DNA from: CAVTPU01 sp963736695
Lineage (GTDB): Bacteria > Actinomycetota > Actinomycetes > Mycobacteriales > Micromonosporaceae
Length of the DNA: 64,000 nt
Assembly: GCA_963736695.1 (NCBI GenBank)
Contig: CAVTPU010000004.1
Span: forward strand, 2,790,001-2,854,000
Reading direction: 5' to 3'
Under the pieces are notes generated by a model that did no database searches, had not been told where the DNA came from, and saw only the letters and a list, made by a program, of their open reading frames with translations. The position numbers were made by a program, and so were the translations under genes. Every line of letters starts with the position of its first letter. Position 1 is the stretch's first letter. Shown piece after piece: positions 37,517-48,672 of the stretch.

Positions 37517-37771
37517 GTGCTGACAGTGCGCTACTTTGCCGGGGCCCGAGCCGCCGCCGGTGTCGAGGCGGAGCAGGTCTGCGCGACGACGCTCAACGGC
37601 CTGCTGTCTCGACTCCAAATCCGACAGGGTGGCGGTCGGGACACACAACGTCTCGCCGAGGTCTTCGCCGCCTCAAGTCTCCTCGTCGACGGAGTCGTGT
37701 GGGTCGACCGGGACGCAGCCCTGCCGGCCGAGGCGACCGTCGACGTGCTGCCACCGTTCGCGGGAGGCTGA
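37517..37771 (+). CDS. moaD: Molybdopterin synthase sulfur carrier subunit
   Basis: 84 aa ubiquitin-like protein ending in Gly-Gly, the site that is thiocarboxylated. VRYFAGARAAAG and the VDVLPPFAGG end are MoaD/ThiS marks; proximity to moaA decides for MoaD. GTG start at 37517. Works with MoaE, encoded 6 kb away. Confidence 0.9.
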   Translation: MLTVRYFAGARAAAGVEAEQVCATTLNGLLSRLQIRQGGGRDTQRLAEVFAASSLLVDGVVWVDRDAALPAEATVDVLPPFAGG

Positions 37772-37772
37772 C

Positions 37773-39113
37773 GTGTCAGTGCTGCAGATTCTCGCCCGGG
37801 TGGCGATCGCGCTCACCATCGTCGGCTCCATCCACTTCTATCTGTGGTGGAGACTGGTCCGGTCCACCACCACGTCGCGGCGAGCTCGATCATGGGGGGC
37901 GGCGTTCATCACGCTGCTGGCGTTGACCCCGTTCGCGGCGCTCTTCGGCGAGTTTCTCGTGCCCCGATCCGTGGCCACGGTGCTGGCATGGCCGGGTTAT
38001 CTCTGGCTCGCGGTCATGTTCTATCTCCTGCTGACGCTCATCGTGCTGGAGTTGCCGGCGGTGCTCGCCCGAGCGGCTAGCCGGGCACTCGCGGCCCGCC
38101 GGGCCCGCGGCGGCGTCACCGAATCACCCGTCACGGAATCAGCCGTGGTGGCGGACGCGGTCGATCACGGCTCTCCCAGGTTCACGCCCGAGTCTGCGGG
38201 TGTCCTGAAGCCCCAGCCCGACCTCGACGCCGATTCCGGCACCGTTCCCGATTCCGGCGCCGCGACTGGTCCCGGCACCGTTCCAGATCCGGGGCGTCGG
38301 CTGTTCATCGCGCGCTCCGTCGCGATCATGGCTGGCCTCGCCGCGACCGGCACGGTCGCCGTCGGCATGCGCAGCGCGCTCGGCCCGCTGCGGGTCTCGA
38401 GAATCGACGTGCCGATCGCCCGATTGCCCCGCGTCGCCGACGGGTTTCGCGTCGCGCTCGTCGCGGACGTGCACCTCGGCCCGCTCTCCGGGGTTGAGCG
38501 CACCCAGCACATCGTCGACCTCATCAACGGTCTCGACGCCGACCTTGTCGCCATCGTCGGTGACCTCGTTGACGGGTCGGTTCCCGAGCTCGGGCCGGCC
38601 GCCGCGCCATTGCGTGACCTGACCAGTCGGCACGGGTCGTTCTTCGTCACCGGCAACCACGAATATTATTCCGGCTATCAGCAATGGCTCACCGAGGTGG
38701 ATCGACTGGGCATCCGCGTGCTGCGCAACGAGCGGGTGGAGTTGCCGGTCGGCGTCGACCTCGCCGGTGTCAACGACCTCACCGGCACGGACTTCGCCGA
38801 CCCGCCCGATCTCGACCGAACACTGGCGGGGCGGGACCCGAGGCGGCCGGTCGTGCTCCTCGCACACCAGCCGGCCTTCGCCGAACAGGCCGCACGGGCC
38901 GGCGTCGATCTGCAGTTGTCCGGACACACTCACGGCGGTCAGCTGGCGCCGTTCAACCGGTTGGTTTCGCTCGCCGGGCAGCCGGTGGTGAGCGGACTCG
39001 GAACCGTCGCGGGCATGCCGGTATATGTGACGAATGGCGCCGGCTTCTGGGGGCCGCCGGTTCGGGTCGGGGCGCCACCGGACGTCACGTTGGTGCGGTT
39101 GCGTCAGCGTTGA
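37773..39113 (+). CDS. Membrane-anchored metallophosphoesterase
   Basis: 446 aa. N-terminal spans (about residues 5-25, 44-64 and 72-96), a Pro/Asp-rich linker, then RRLFIARS before a hydrophobic stretch, which resembles a twin-arginine signal inside the protein, and a calcineurin-like domain with VADVHLG, GDLVDG, GNHEYY and SGHTHGGQ supplying the metal ligands. The enzyme would act outside the membrane on phosphodiesters or phospholipid-type substrates. GTG 37773 has GGGAGG upstream, one base after moaD ends. Confidence 0.85.
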   Translation: MSVLQILARVAIALTIVGSIHFYLWWRLVRSTTTSRRARSWGAAFITLLALTPFAALFGEFLVPRSVATVLAWPGYLWLAVMFYLLLTLIVLELPAVLARAASRALAARRARGGVTESPVTESAVVADAVDHGSPRFTPESAGVLKPQPDLDADSGTVPDSGAATGPGTVPDPGRRLFIARSVAIMAGLAATGTVAVGMRSALGPLRVSRIDVPIARLPRVADGFRVALVADVHLGPLSGVERTQHIVDLINGLDADLVAIVGDLVDGSVPELGPAAAPLRDLTSRHGSFFVTGNHEYYSGYQQWLTEVDRLGIRVLRNERVELPVGVDLAGVNDLTGTDFADPPDLDRTLAGRDPRRPVVLLAHQPAFAEQAARAGVDLQLSGHTHGGQLAPFNRLVSLAGQPVVSGLGTVAGMPVYVTNGAGFWGPPVRVGAPPDVTLVRLRQR

Positions 39114-39162
39114 CCCGCCACACGCGCGGGGAGCTTTGGCGTCAGACCCGGTATGCGGAAAG

Positions 39163-40342
39163 ATGCCCTGCGTGCGTCCACAACCTCCCCTGCCCTGGAT
39201 CGCGGACCTCCACATCCACTCGAAGTATTCGCGGGCGTGCAGCCGTGATCTGGAGCTGAAGAACCTCGCGTGGTGGGCGCAGCGCAAGGGTGTCGCCCTG
39301 CTTGGCACCGGCGACTTCACCCATCCCGGATGGTTCGACCACCTGCGTGAACATCTGCGCCCCGCCGAACCGGGCTTCTTCCAGTTGGACAAGTCACTGG
39401 AGGACGAGGTGGCCGCGCGGCTGCCGGCGACCGTGGTGGCGCCGGTCCGGTTCGTGCTCTCCACGGAGATCTCCACCATCTACAAGCGGAGCGACCGCAC
39501 ACGCAAAGTGCACCACCTCATCTATCTGCCGGATCTGGCGGCGGTCGAGCGTTTCAACACCCGACTTGGTCGTGGCCCAGGGGGGCTCGGCGCCAACCTG
39601 GGATCCGACGGTCGACCGATCATCGGCCTCGACTCGCGCGACCTGCTCGAGGTCGCCCTTGAGGCGAGCGCCGACGCGATGCTCGTGCCGGCACACATCT
39701 GGACACCGTGGTTCTCCGCGTTGGGCTCCAAATCGGGCTTCGACGCAATCGCCGACTGTTATGCGGACCTCGCCGATCACATCACCGCCGTGGAGACCGG
39801 GCTGAGCTCCGACCCGGCGATGAACTGGCGGGTGTCGAGTCTCGACCGCTATCAACTCGTCTCCAACTCCGACGCGCATTCCCCGCCGGCCCTTGCTCGG
39901 GAGGCGACCGCGTTCACCGCCGACCGCGACTATCCGGGCCTCATGCGGGCACTTCGCACCGGCGACGGCTTGCACTCCACAGTGGAGTTCTTCCCGGAGG
40001 AGGGGAAGTACCACGCCGACGGGCACCGAGCCTGCGGCATCAACTGGGCGCCCGAACAGTCTCGGGCCGCCGACGGGCGTTGCCCCGAGTGCGGCAAACC
40101 GCTGACGATCGGGGTGCTGCACCGGGTCGAGGAGCTCGCCGACCGGCCCGAGGGCTGGCTGCCCGAGGGGCGGCCGGGCGTGACCCACCTTATTCCGCTC
40201 GCCGAGGTGCTTGGCGAGATCCTCGGTGTCGGGCCCCGCAGCAAGACGGTGACCGGGCGACTCAACGAACTCGTGGCCGCGCTCGGCTCCGAACTCGACA
40301 TCCTCACGCGGGTTCCGGTCGACGACGTGGCGCGGGCCGGCG

Positions 40343-40359
<17 letters not shown>
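39163..40359 (+). CDS. EndoQ-like PHP-domain endonuclease part of a UvrD fusion
   Basis: 398 aa. PHP metal site in DLHIHSKYS, STEIS, PAHIWTPW and SNSDAHS; near the end a zinc site CPECGKPLTIGVLHRVEELADR, characteristic of endonuclease Q, which cuts 5' of deaminated bases. Many actinobacteria have this fused to a UvrD helicase in one chain of about 1,100 aa. Here the stop falls exactly where the helicase part opens in the next frame; dropping one G at 40350-40351 joins them (3n+1 overall, 39163-42484). Start uncertain between ATG 39163 and GTG 39172. Confidence 0.8.
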
Positions 40360-42484
<2,125 letters not shown>

Positions 42485-42552
42485 TCAACTGGCCGTTGGG
42501 TGGTCGACTCGGTGATACTCGCGCGAGAAGTGGCGTCAGCTGGGAGGACGAG

Positions 42553-43221
42553 ATGCCGACGTATCAACCGCCCGGTGACTCAGCCGTGCCTGGGGATGGC
42601 TTGCCTCAGCCTCAGGACCCGTGGGCCGGAAGCTTTGAGGCGGCGCTCGCGGCCGCGCCAACCGATCCGTTTCCGCACGTCTATCAGTCAACCGACCAGG
42701 GCACAACCTCCGCGCATCCGGGCCCGGCCAGTGCTCCTGAGGTGGTTATCCAGCCTTCGTCTTCCCGCCGCACGCGAGCGACGTGGGCGTTGGCTTTCTC
42801 CGGGGTGGCCCTGATCGCCATCGGAGTCGGCGCCGCCACCTGGTATGTCGCGGAGCAGCAGAAGAAGACGGGCAGCAGTGCGGCTGCGGCCACCACGACC
42901 GCCTCGTCTCTGGGGCTGGACCCGCACGTCTATCACGTTGGTGACTGTTTTATCCCGTCAACCATCGGCAAACAGACAGCCACCCGCCAAGCCGCGTGCA
43001 CCGAACTCGGCGCCCATCAGATTCTGCGTATCGCCGCCGGATCCGACTTGCGGCGAGATGACGCTGGCCACATCGACGCCATTGCTACGGGCTCCGTCGT
43101 CTGCGTAAACCTGACTTATACCCATAACTTCACCTATGACCATCCGTCGGACCGCGCACGGGACCTTTTCTTCTGCACGGTGCGCCATGAGGAACCAACC
43201 CCGGGCGTCACGGGCAGTTGA
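42553..43221 (+). CDS. Single-span membrane protein with secreted domain
   Basis: 222 aa, family not recognised with certainty. Residues 1-75 are cytoplasmic and Pro-rich, one span is at about 77-99, and the outer domain (115-215) holds four cysteines (DCF, ACT, VCV, FCT) that could form two disulfides, as in small septum-formation or LppU-like domains. ATG 42553 has GGAGG at six bases. It overlaps the end of moaE on the other strand by 14 bases. Confidence 0.65.
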   Translation: MPTYQPPGDSAVPGDGLPQPQDPWAGSFEAALAAAPTDPFPHVYQSTDQGTTSAHPGPASAPEVVIQPSSSRRTRATWALAFSGVALIAIGVGAATWYVAEQQKKTGSSAAAATTTASSLGLDPHVYHVGDCFIPSTIGKQTATRQAACTELGAHQILRIAAGSDLRRDDAGHIDAIATGSVVCVNLTYTHNFTYDHPSDRARDLFFCTVRHEEPTPGVTGS

Positions 43222-43624
43222 CCCACTCGTCGGTGCCGTCGGCGAAGAACTGGTGTTTCCACACGGGCAATCGCGCCTTGACGGCGTCAACGAGGCGGGC
43301 GCACGCGGTGAACGCCTCCGCCCGATGCGCGGCGGCGACCGACGCGATCAACGCAACGTCGCCGACGTGTAGCTCGCCGACCCGGTGCGAGACCGCGACC
43401 GCGGTGATCGCCTCGTCCGCCTCGAATTCCGCCGCGATCCCGGCGAGCACCTCGCCGGCCGACGGGTGCGCCTCATAGGCGAGGCGGGTGACCCGGCGTC
43501 CCCCATCGTGATCGCGCACCACACCGCGGAACGTGACGACCGCGCCAACGGTCGGGTCGGCGACCGCATTCTCGTGGTCGTCGACGGTGAGCGGCGCGGT
43601 CGTGACGTTCGTCCGGAGCGTCAT
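43208..43624 (-). CDS. moaE: Molybdopterin synthase catalytic subunit
   Basis: 138 aa. FRGVVRDHDGG, the LAYEAHPSAGEVL segment, VSHRVGELHVGD, and VWKHQFFADGTDEWVNCP at the end are MoaE marks, including the catalytic lysines. It transfers sulfur from MoaD to precursor Z. ATG 43624 is used; ATG 43636 is equally possible. Last gene of the moaC-mog-moeA-moaE operon. Confidence 0.93.
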   Translation of the reverse strand: MTLRTNVTTAPLTVDDHENAVADPTVGAVVTFRGVVRDHDGGRRVTRLAYEAHPSAGEVLAGIAAEFEADEAITAVAVSHRVGELHVGDVALIASVAAAHRAEAFTACARLVDAVKARLPVWKHQFFADGTDEWVNCP

Positions 43625-44882
43625 CGCCCTGGCCATCGGCCGTCTGCGGCCACGCCCCGTTCGGGCCGATCGGCAGCACAACCAAGGACACGACGGAACC
43701 GGCCGTTCCCGACGTCTCCGGCTCGATGACCACAAAGCCCCGGGCCCGCGCCACTCCGCGCAGCATCGCCGATCCGATATGTGGCGTGGGCCGCGTCGAA
43801 CCGTCCGGTTCCGGGTGCACCGGCACGAGTCGGGTGAAGTTGGCCAGTGGTGCGACAGCGTCGGCCAGACGCGCCTGCGACAGGGACGGCTCGGGCCGTC
43901 CGGCGAGCCCACGCAGCAACGGCTGCACCAGCGTGACCATGGCGACGAGCGCGGAGAGCGGGTTGCCTGGCAGTCCGACGACGAACGCCGGTCGCTGCGG
44001 CACGTGTTCCCCTGTCGTTTCGGGCCGGTTCAGGCGTGCGAGCAGCATCGGATAACCGGGTCGCACGGCGACGGTGTCGACGATGCGCTCGGCGCCGAGC
44101 GCATCGAGAGCATCGTGCAGGTGGTCGACCGGTCCGCGCATCGTGCCACCGGTGGTGCACACGACGTCAGCGTGGGCGAGGCCCGCTCGGATCGCGTGGA
44201 TGTGGGCGTCAAGGGTGTCCTCAACGGGTCCGATCGGCCCCGCGGCCACGATCGCGCCGAGCCGGCGCAGCCAACCGGGCAGCTGGGGTCCAAGCGCGTC
44301 GCGGATCTTGCCCGCGTCGCTCACCCCTCGGTCGAGCAGTTCGTCGCCGAACACGATGGTCGCGACGCGGGGCGCGGCGATGACGGTGAGGTCATCAGCG
44401 CCGCCGGCCGCCGCGAGCCCGATCGCCGCTGGGGTCACGACGGTCCCGGCCGGACAGAGCAGGTCGCCGGCACGCGCCTCCTCGCCCCTTTCCCGCCACT
44501 GCGCCATGGGCCGGGGCACGCCGTGGACCAGCCCACCATCGTCGATGGTCGACTCTTCGAGGCGGAGGATGTGGGTGGTCCGCGTCGGCACCATCGCGCC
44601 GGTGGCGATCTCCACCGCTGTCGCGGCGGTCAGCGGGGACGGCGTCGAACCGGCGAGGACCCGCCCGGTCAATCGCCAGGGGCCAGCCCCCCGGACTGCA
44701 TAACCGTCCACACTCGACGTGGCGAAAGCGGGCAGATCGGTGCGGGAGCGCACCTCTTCGGCGAGCACAAGTCCGTCGGCCTCGCTGAGGCTCACGCGGG
44801 TCGGGTCGGGTCGTGCGGCGCGACCCGCCGCGTGGGCGGCGGCTCGCGCCGCACTCCACCGCACTGGGGTGCCAGAGGTCAT
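43473..44882 (-). CDS. moeA: Molybdopterin molybdotransferase MoeA
   Basis: Inserts molybdate into molybdopterin-AMP. SSVDGYAVR, the GDEL motif VFGDELLD, CTTGGTMRG and GLPGNPLSALV are clear. The MoeA domain is complete by about residue 410; the remaining Arg-rich stretch overlaps moaE by 152 bases and looks like noncoding shadow. In the third frame a stop at 43621-43623 would overlap moaE ATG as ATGA, so a lost base near 43640-43680 is possible. Start ATG 44882 with AAGGT six bases upstream. Confidence 0.88.
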   Translation of the reverse strand: MTSGTPVRWSAARAAAHAAGRAARPDPTRVSLSEADGLVLAEEVRSRTDLPAFATSSVDGYAVRGAGPWRLTGRVLAGSTPSPLTAATAVEIATGAMVPTRTTHILRLEESTIDDGGLVHGVPRPMAQWRERGEEARAGDLLCPAGTVVTPAAIGLAAAGGADDLTVIAAPRVATIVFGDELLDRGVSDAGKIRDALGPQLPGWLRRLGAIVAAGPIGPVEDTLDAHIHAIRAGLAHADVVCTTGGTMRGPVDHLHDALDALGAERIVDTVAVRPGYPMLLARLNRPETTGEHVPQRPAFVVGLPGNPLSALVAMVTLVQPLLRGLAGRPEPSLSQARLADAVAPLANFTRLVPVHPEPDGSTRPTPHIGSAMLRGVARARGFVVIEPETSGTAGSVVSLVVLPIGPNGAWPQTADGQGDDAPDERHDRAAHRRRPRECGRRPDRWRGRHVPRCGARSRWGTPGHPPRL

Positions 44883-44906
44883 CGGGCGACCTTATCGGGA
44901 TGGGAA

Positions 44907-45377
44907 TCAGCCATGGTCGCCGCCGCGAATCTGCTCCACGGCGTGGAGCAGAAACGGAGCCAACACAGCGAGCCCATCGCGGGCCGCGCCGACCGACCCG
45001 GGCAGGTTGACGATGAAGGTGCCGTGGCGCACCCCGGCGACGCCCCGGGAGAGCAGGGCAGTGGGCACCCGGTCGCGGGCATGGGCCCGCAGTGCCTCGG
45101 CGACGCCGGGCACCTCGAAATCGAGCAGGGCGCGTGTCACCTCCGGGGTTCGGTCGGTGGGGCTCAGCCCAGTACCGCCGCTGGTGATGACCACGTCGAC
45201 GCCGTCGTCGACGGCCTCTCTCAGAGCCAGCCCCACCGGCTCACCATCGGGGATGACAATTGATTTATCGACATGCAGGCCGAGTTCCCGCAGTCCGGCT
45301 GCGAGCACCGGGCCGCTGGAGTCTGCATAGACACCGGCCGAGGCTCGGCTCGACGCCACGATCACTCGCGCTCTCAT
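44907..45377 (-). CDS. mog: Molybdopterin adenylyltransferase / MoaB-Mog family
   Basis: 156 aa. VIVASSRASAGVYADSSGP and TSGGTGLSPTDRTPEVT are the family signature; it adenylates molybdopterin before MoeA acts. ATG 45377 has GAGGAGG and overlaps the moaC stop. Whether it is called MoaB or Mog differs between annotations. Confidence 0.9.
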   Translation of the reverse strand: MRARVIVASSRASAGVYADSSGPVLAAGLRELGLHVDKSIVIPDGEPVGLALREAVDDGVDVVITSGGTGLSPTDRTPEVTRALLDFEVPGVAEALRAHARDRVPTALLSRGVAGVRHGTFIVNLPGSVGAARDGLAVLAPFLLHAVEQIRGGDHG

Positions 45378-45886
45378 TCGACCTCCTCGGTTCGGCGACG
45401 TTCCCACAGCCCGGTCTTGCCGCCTTCCTTGCGAAGCACCCGGACAGAGCTGATCATGGCCTCGGGGTCAACACCTTTGATCATGTCGATGATGGTCAGG
45501 CCGGCCACCGAGACAGCGGTGAGCGCCTCCATCTCGACCCCGGTGCGGTCGCCGGTAGCGACCGTCGCGGTGATCGCCACGTGGTCGACGCCGACGTCGA
45601 GGCGAATATCCACACCGTGGATTCCGATGGGATGGCAGAGCGGGATCAGGTCGGGGGTTCTCTTCGTGGCCATGATCCCGGCGACTCGAGCCACCGCGAG
45701 CGCGTCGCCTTTGGGCAGGGCGTCGGCGTGAAGCAGGGCGATGACCTCAGGCGTGGTGTGCACCAACCCGGCCGCGATCGCTCGCCTCGCCGATGCCGGT
45801 TTGTCGCTGATGTCGACCATTCGGGCCGCGCCCGTTACATCGATGTGGCTGAGCGCATACGGGGAGTCATCGGACCGAGGCGTCAC
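45374..45886 (-). CDS. moaC: Cyclic pyranopterin monophosphate synthase MoaC
   Basis: 170 aa. ARMVDISDKPASARRA, LIPLCHPIGI, GVEMEALTAVSVAGLTIIDM and KGVDPEAMI are diagnostic, with catalytic Lys present. Second step of cofactor synthesis. First gene of the minus-strand mo operon, read from a leaderless promoter. Confidence 0.96.
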   Translation of the reverse strand: MTPRSDDSPYALSHIDVTGAARMVDISDKPASARRAIAAGLVHTTPEVIALLHADALPKGDALAVARVAGIMATKRTPDLIPLCHPIGIHGVDIRLDVGVDHVAITATVATGDRTGVEMEALTAVSVAGLTIIDMIKGVDPEAMISSVRVLRKEGGKTGLWERRRTEEVE

Positions 45887-45892
45887 GGCCCG

Positions 45893-45898
45893 AGACTA
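45893..45898 (-). promoter_or_regulatory. -10 box TAGTCT of moaC, leaderless
   Basis: Six bases before GTG 45886 with no ribosome site between; drives the moaC-mog-moeA-moaE operon. Confidence 0.5.
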
Positions 45899-46078
45899 CG
45901 TCACAAGGCCGGAACACGTCGTCATGCCGCCGATTTGGCCGCGTACCGTAATGCACCACCATCCCCGAGCCTAGGCGCGCCATCGATGTCACGCACGGGT
46001 CCACCCGCCACGCAGATTGAGGAGTATGACGTGAACGACTGGCTGTGAACGATGACATCGATGCGTCGCCGGGGTCTG

Positions 46079-46106
46079 TTGTGCTGCCCCGGTGCGGCTC
46101 TAGGCT
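46079..46106 (+). promoter_or_regulatory. Promoter of the GGDEF-EAL gene (TTGTGC - 16 bp - TAGGCT)
   Basis: -35 at 46079-46084 and -10 at 46101-46106. Transcription would start near 46113, about 60 nt before the chosen start. The rest of the 287-bp gap after moaC shows nothing further. Confidence 0.5.
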
Positions 46107-46173
46107 GGTTACTTGAGCCGCACCCACTCACGTGCGGCGTCGTGCGAAACGGCAGATGAGGGAGCAGCGGATC

Positions 46174-48606
46174 ATGGACGCTGGCCGGGGCCGAAGACTG
46201 CGACGGCTCACGACGGCCGTCGTCGTGGTCGGGGTGGCGGCCGTCGCCACGACCCTCATGGTGCTGGGAACAGACGTGCGCGAGCTGAGTCAGTGGACGC
46301 TGCCGGCGCTCGCGTTGCTCGTCGCGGTCGCGAACGCGGCGGCCGTCCGAGTCAGAATTAGATCGACCAACGTCGGTTCCACCTGGACCGACGCGGCGAT
46401 CATGCTGTGCATCGTCGCGCTCTCCCCACCGCTGGTGCCCCTGTGCGTCTTCGCTGGGGTGCTGCTGGCGAAGCTCGCCCGTCGGATCTCCTTCTTCAAG
46501 TCGGTCTACAACGCCAGCAAGGACGCGCTCAGCGCCACCGCCGGACTCGCCGTGGCGCTCGCCTTCGGTGTCGCCGGATCCGCCGATCCGCTCAGCCAAC
46601 CGTTGGGATTGATGGTCGCCGCCATCACCGTTGTCGCCGTGGAGAACGCGATCGGCGTGCCGGTGCTCGCGCTCGCCTCCGCCACCCCGTGGCGACGGGT
46701 GATAGGCACCGATGGTGATATCAAACTGGCCTCGATGGTCGGGAAGTTCATCGTCGTTCTGCTCACCATCGCGGTCTTTCAAGACGAACCCTGGCTGGTG
46801 CTCACGACCCCCGCCGTGGCGTTCTGTCTGCACCTTTACTATCTCGGCCGGGTCCGCACCCGAACCGAACGGGCGGCGTGGCAGCGCCTCGCCGCCACCA
46901 CCGACGAGCTCAACAACACCGACCTTGAGGTGGTGCTCGCGGCGGCGGTCGCGAACGCGGCGGCGCTCTTTGCGGCTGACGAGGCGGAGGTGTTTCTGCG
47001 CGACGGCCCGGACGGACCCATCCTCGTGCGCGGAGACGCCGACGGTGTGCGGTGGACCGGCGACCCCGGCCACGCGCCGCCACACAGATATGACGGCGAG
47101 AGCCTCGTGGTTCGGCTCGCGGGCCATGACCTTAAGGCGGACCTCGGCGAGGTGCGACTCTTCTATGCGGCGCAGGTCACCCTCTCCGACCGCGAACGGC
47201 TTATTCTGCGTACGTTTGTCTCCGCGTTGCGGACGGCGGTCCGTAACGCCTCCGCCTACGCCGAGGCCCGGCGGCTCGCGAGCCGCAACAAGCACGCGGC
47301 GATGCACGATTCGCTCACCGGTTTCGCCAATCGGCGAAATCTGCAGCAGTTCGGAGACTCGGTGCTCAGCGGTTCGGGCGAGGCGGCCATCGTGGTGCTC
47401 GACCTCGACAAGTTCCGGGACGTCAACAAGGCCCTCGGCCATCTCGCCGGTGACCGGCTGCTTGCCGAGGTCGCCCGCCGGTTGCGCCGCGCGGTCGGAC
47501 CCGACGACGTCATCGCACGCCTCGACGGCGACGAGTTTGCAGTCCTGATCATCGATGTACCCTCCATCGAATTCGCCGAGCAGCGCGCCCGCGACCTACT
47601 TGCGACCCTTGACGCTCCGATCGACCTCGGCGAGCGGCGGGCCCGAGTCGAGGCGAGCGCCGGTGTCGCAACCCTGGGCGGTGCCCCGGGCGGCATGGTC
47701 GAGCTGCTGCGGCGCGGCGACGTCGCGATGTATCAGGCGAAGCGGGGCGGCGCTCAAGTGGTTCGATATGAAAGCTCCCGCGATACCGCCGACATCAACC
47801 AGTTGACCGTGGGCGGCGAACTACCTCGAGCCGTGGCCAAGCAGGAATTCGTCATGAACTTCCAGCCGATCGTCGACCTCGCCACCGGCGACATGGTCGC
47901 GGCCGAGGCGTTGGCCCGGTGGCGACACCCCGAGCGGGGTGATCTTGACCCACGCCGATTCCTGGCGGCGGTGGAGCAGTCGGGCCATCTACCCGCGTTC
48001 GCCGAGGCCGTGCTCGATCAGGCGCTGGACGCGATGCTTCGCTGGCGCGCCGCCGGTGTCGACGCCCCGGTGGCGGTCAACGCTTCTCCCCGCAGCCTCA
48101 TCGATCCGAGCTTCGCCCGACTCGTCGCCGCCCGGCTCGCGGCACACCGGGTTCAGGCGAGCGATCTGATCATCGAGTTGACGGAGTCGCTCACGCTCAG
48201 CCAACTGGAGATGGCAGGGCGCGTGCTGGCGGAGTTAGGCGAGCTCGGGGTGCGGTTGGCCCTCGACGACTTCGGCACCGGCGACTCGTCGCTCATGATG
48301 CTCACGAAGGTTCCGGTCTATGAGTTGAAGATCGACCGAAGTTTCGTCATGGCCATGCAGGACTCGGCCCGCTCCGCCGCCGTTGTTCGGTCCACGATCG
48401 ACATGGCTCGCCGGCTTTCTCTTACTGTCGTGGCGGAAGGAATCGAGCGGCCCGACCAGCGCCAGTGGTTGCTCGATCTCGGCTGCGCTTGGGGGCAGGG
48501 GCACCTTTTCAGCAAGCCTGTGTCGATTGAGGCGCTGCTCGACGTGGTGAGCGCTGCTCCCGGCGTCCCAGCGGGCCGAATCTGGCACCCGGCGAGCGCC
48601 CCTTAG
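46174..48606 (+). CDS. Membrane GGDEF-EAL protein (cyclic di-GMP turnover)
   Basis: 810 aa. About six spans in the first 220 residues, a GAF-like stretch (240-360), a GGDEF domain (385-545) and an EAL domain (555-795). The GGDEF signature reads DGDEF (451-455) and there is no RxxD inhibitory site, so cyclase activity is doubtful. The EAL side is intact: AEALARW (577-583), VNASPRSL, ELTES, DDFGTGDSS, LKIDRSFV and VAEGIE, so it should hydrolyse cyclic di-GMP. Start ATG 46174 has GGGAG nine bases upstream; a GTG at 46132 is in frame. Confidence 0.9.
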   Translation: MDAGRGRRLRRLTTAVVVVGVAAVATTLMVLGTDVRELSQWTLPALALLVAVANAAAVRVRIRSTNVGSTWTDAAIMLCIVALSPPLVPLCVFAGVLLAKLARRISFFKSVYNASKDALSATAGLAVALAFGVAGSADPLSQPLGLMVAAITVVAVENAIGVPVLALASATPWRRVIGTDGDIKLASMVGKFIVVLLTIAVFQDEPWLVLTTPAVAFCLHLYYLGRVRTRTERAAWQRLAATTDELNNTDLEVVLAAAVANAAALFAADEAEVFLRDGPDGPILVRGDADGVRWTGDPGHAPPHRYDGESLVVRLAGHDLKADLGEVRLFYAAQVTLSDRERLILRTFVSALRTAVRNASAYAEARRLASRNKHAAMHDSLTGFANRRNLQQFGDSVLSGSGEAAIVVLDLDKFRDVNKALGHLAGDRLLAEVARRLRRAVGPDDVIARLDGDEFAVLIIDVPSIEFAEQRARDLLATLDAPIDLGERRARVEASAGVATLGGAPGGMVELLRRGDVAMYQAKRGGAQVVRYESSRDTADINQLTVGGELPRAVAKQEFVMNFQPIVDLATGDMVAAEALARWRHPERGDLDPRRFLAAVEQSGHLPAFAEAVLDQALDAMLRWRAAGVDAPVAVNASPRSLIDPSFARLVAARLAAHRVQASDLIIELTESLTLSQLEMAGRVLAELGELGVRLALDDFGTGDSSLMMLTKVPVYELKIDRSFVMAMQDSARSAAVVRSTIDMARRLSLTVVAEGIERPDQRQWLLDLGCAWGQGHLFSKPVSIEALLDVVSAAPGVPAGRIWHPASAP

Positions 48607-48672
48607 GGAACAGCCCTAGTCGCCGATCGGGGTCAGCGACCCATATGGTGGGCCTACCCAGAGGAGGAGCCT

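Noticed and set aside
45922..47442. 506-codon open frame on the minus strand
   Set aside because: Lies opposite the GGDEF-EAL gene, has Arg/His/Asp-rich low-complexity text and no family similarity; it is a high-GC shadow.
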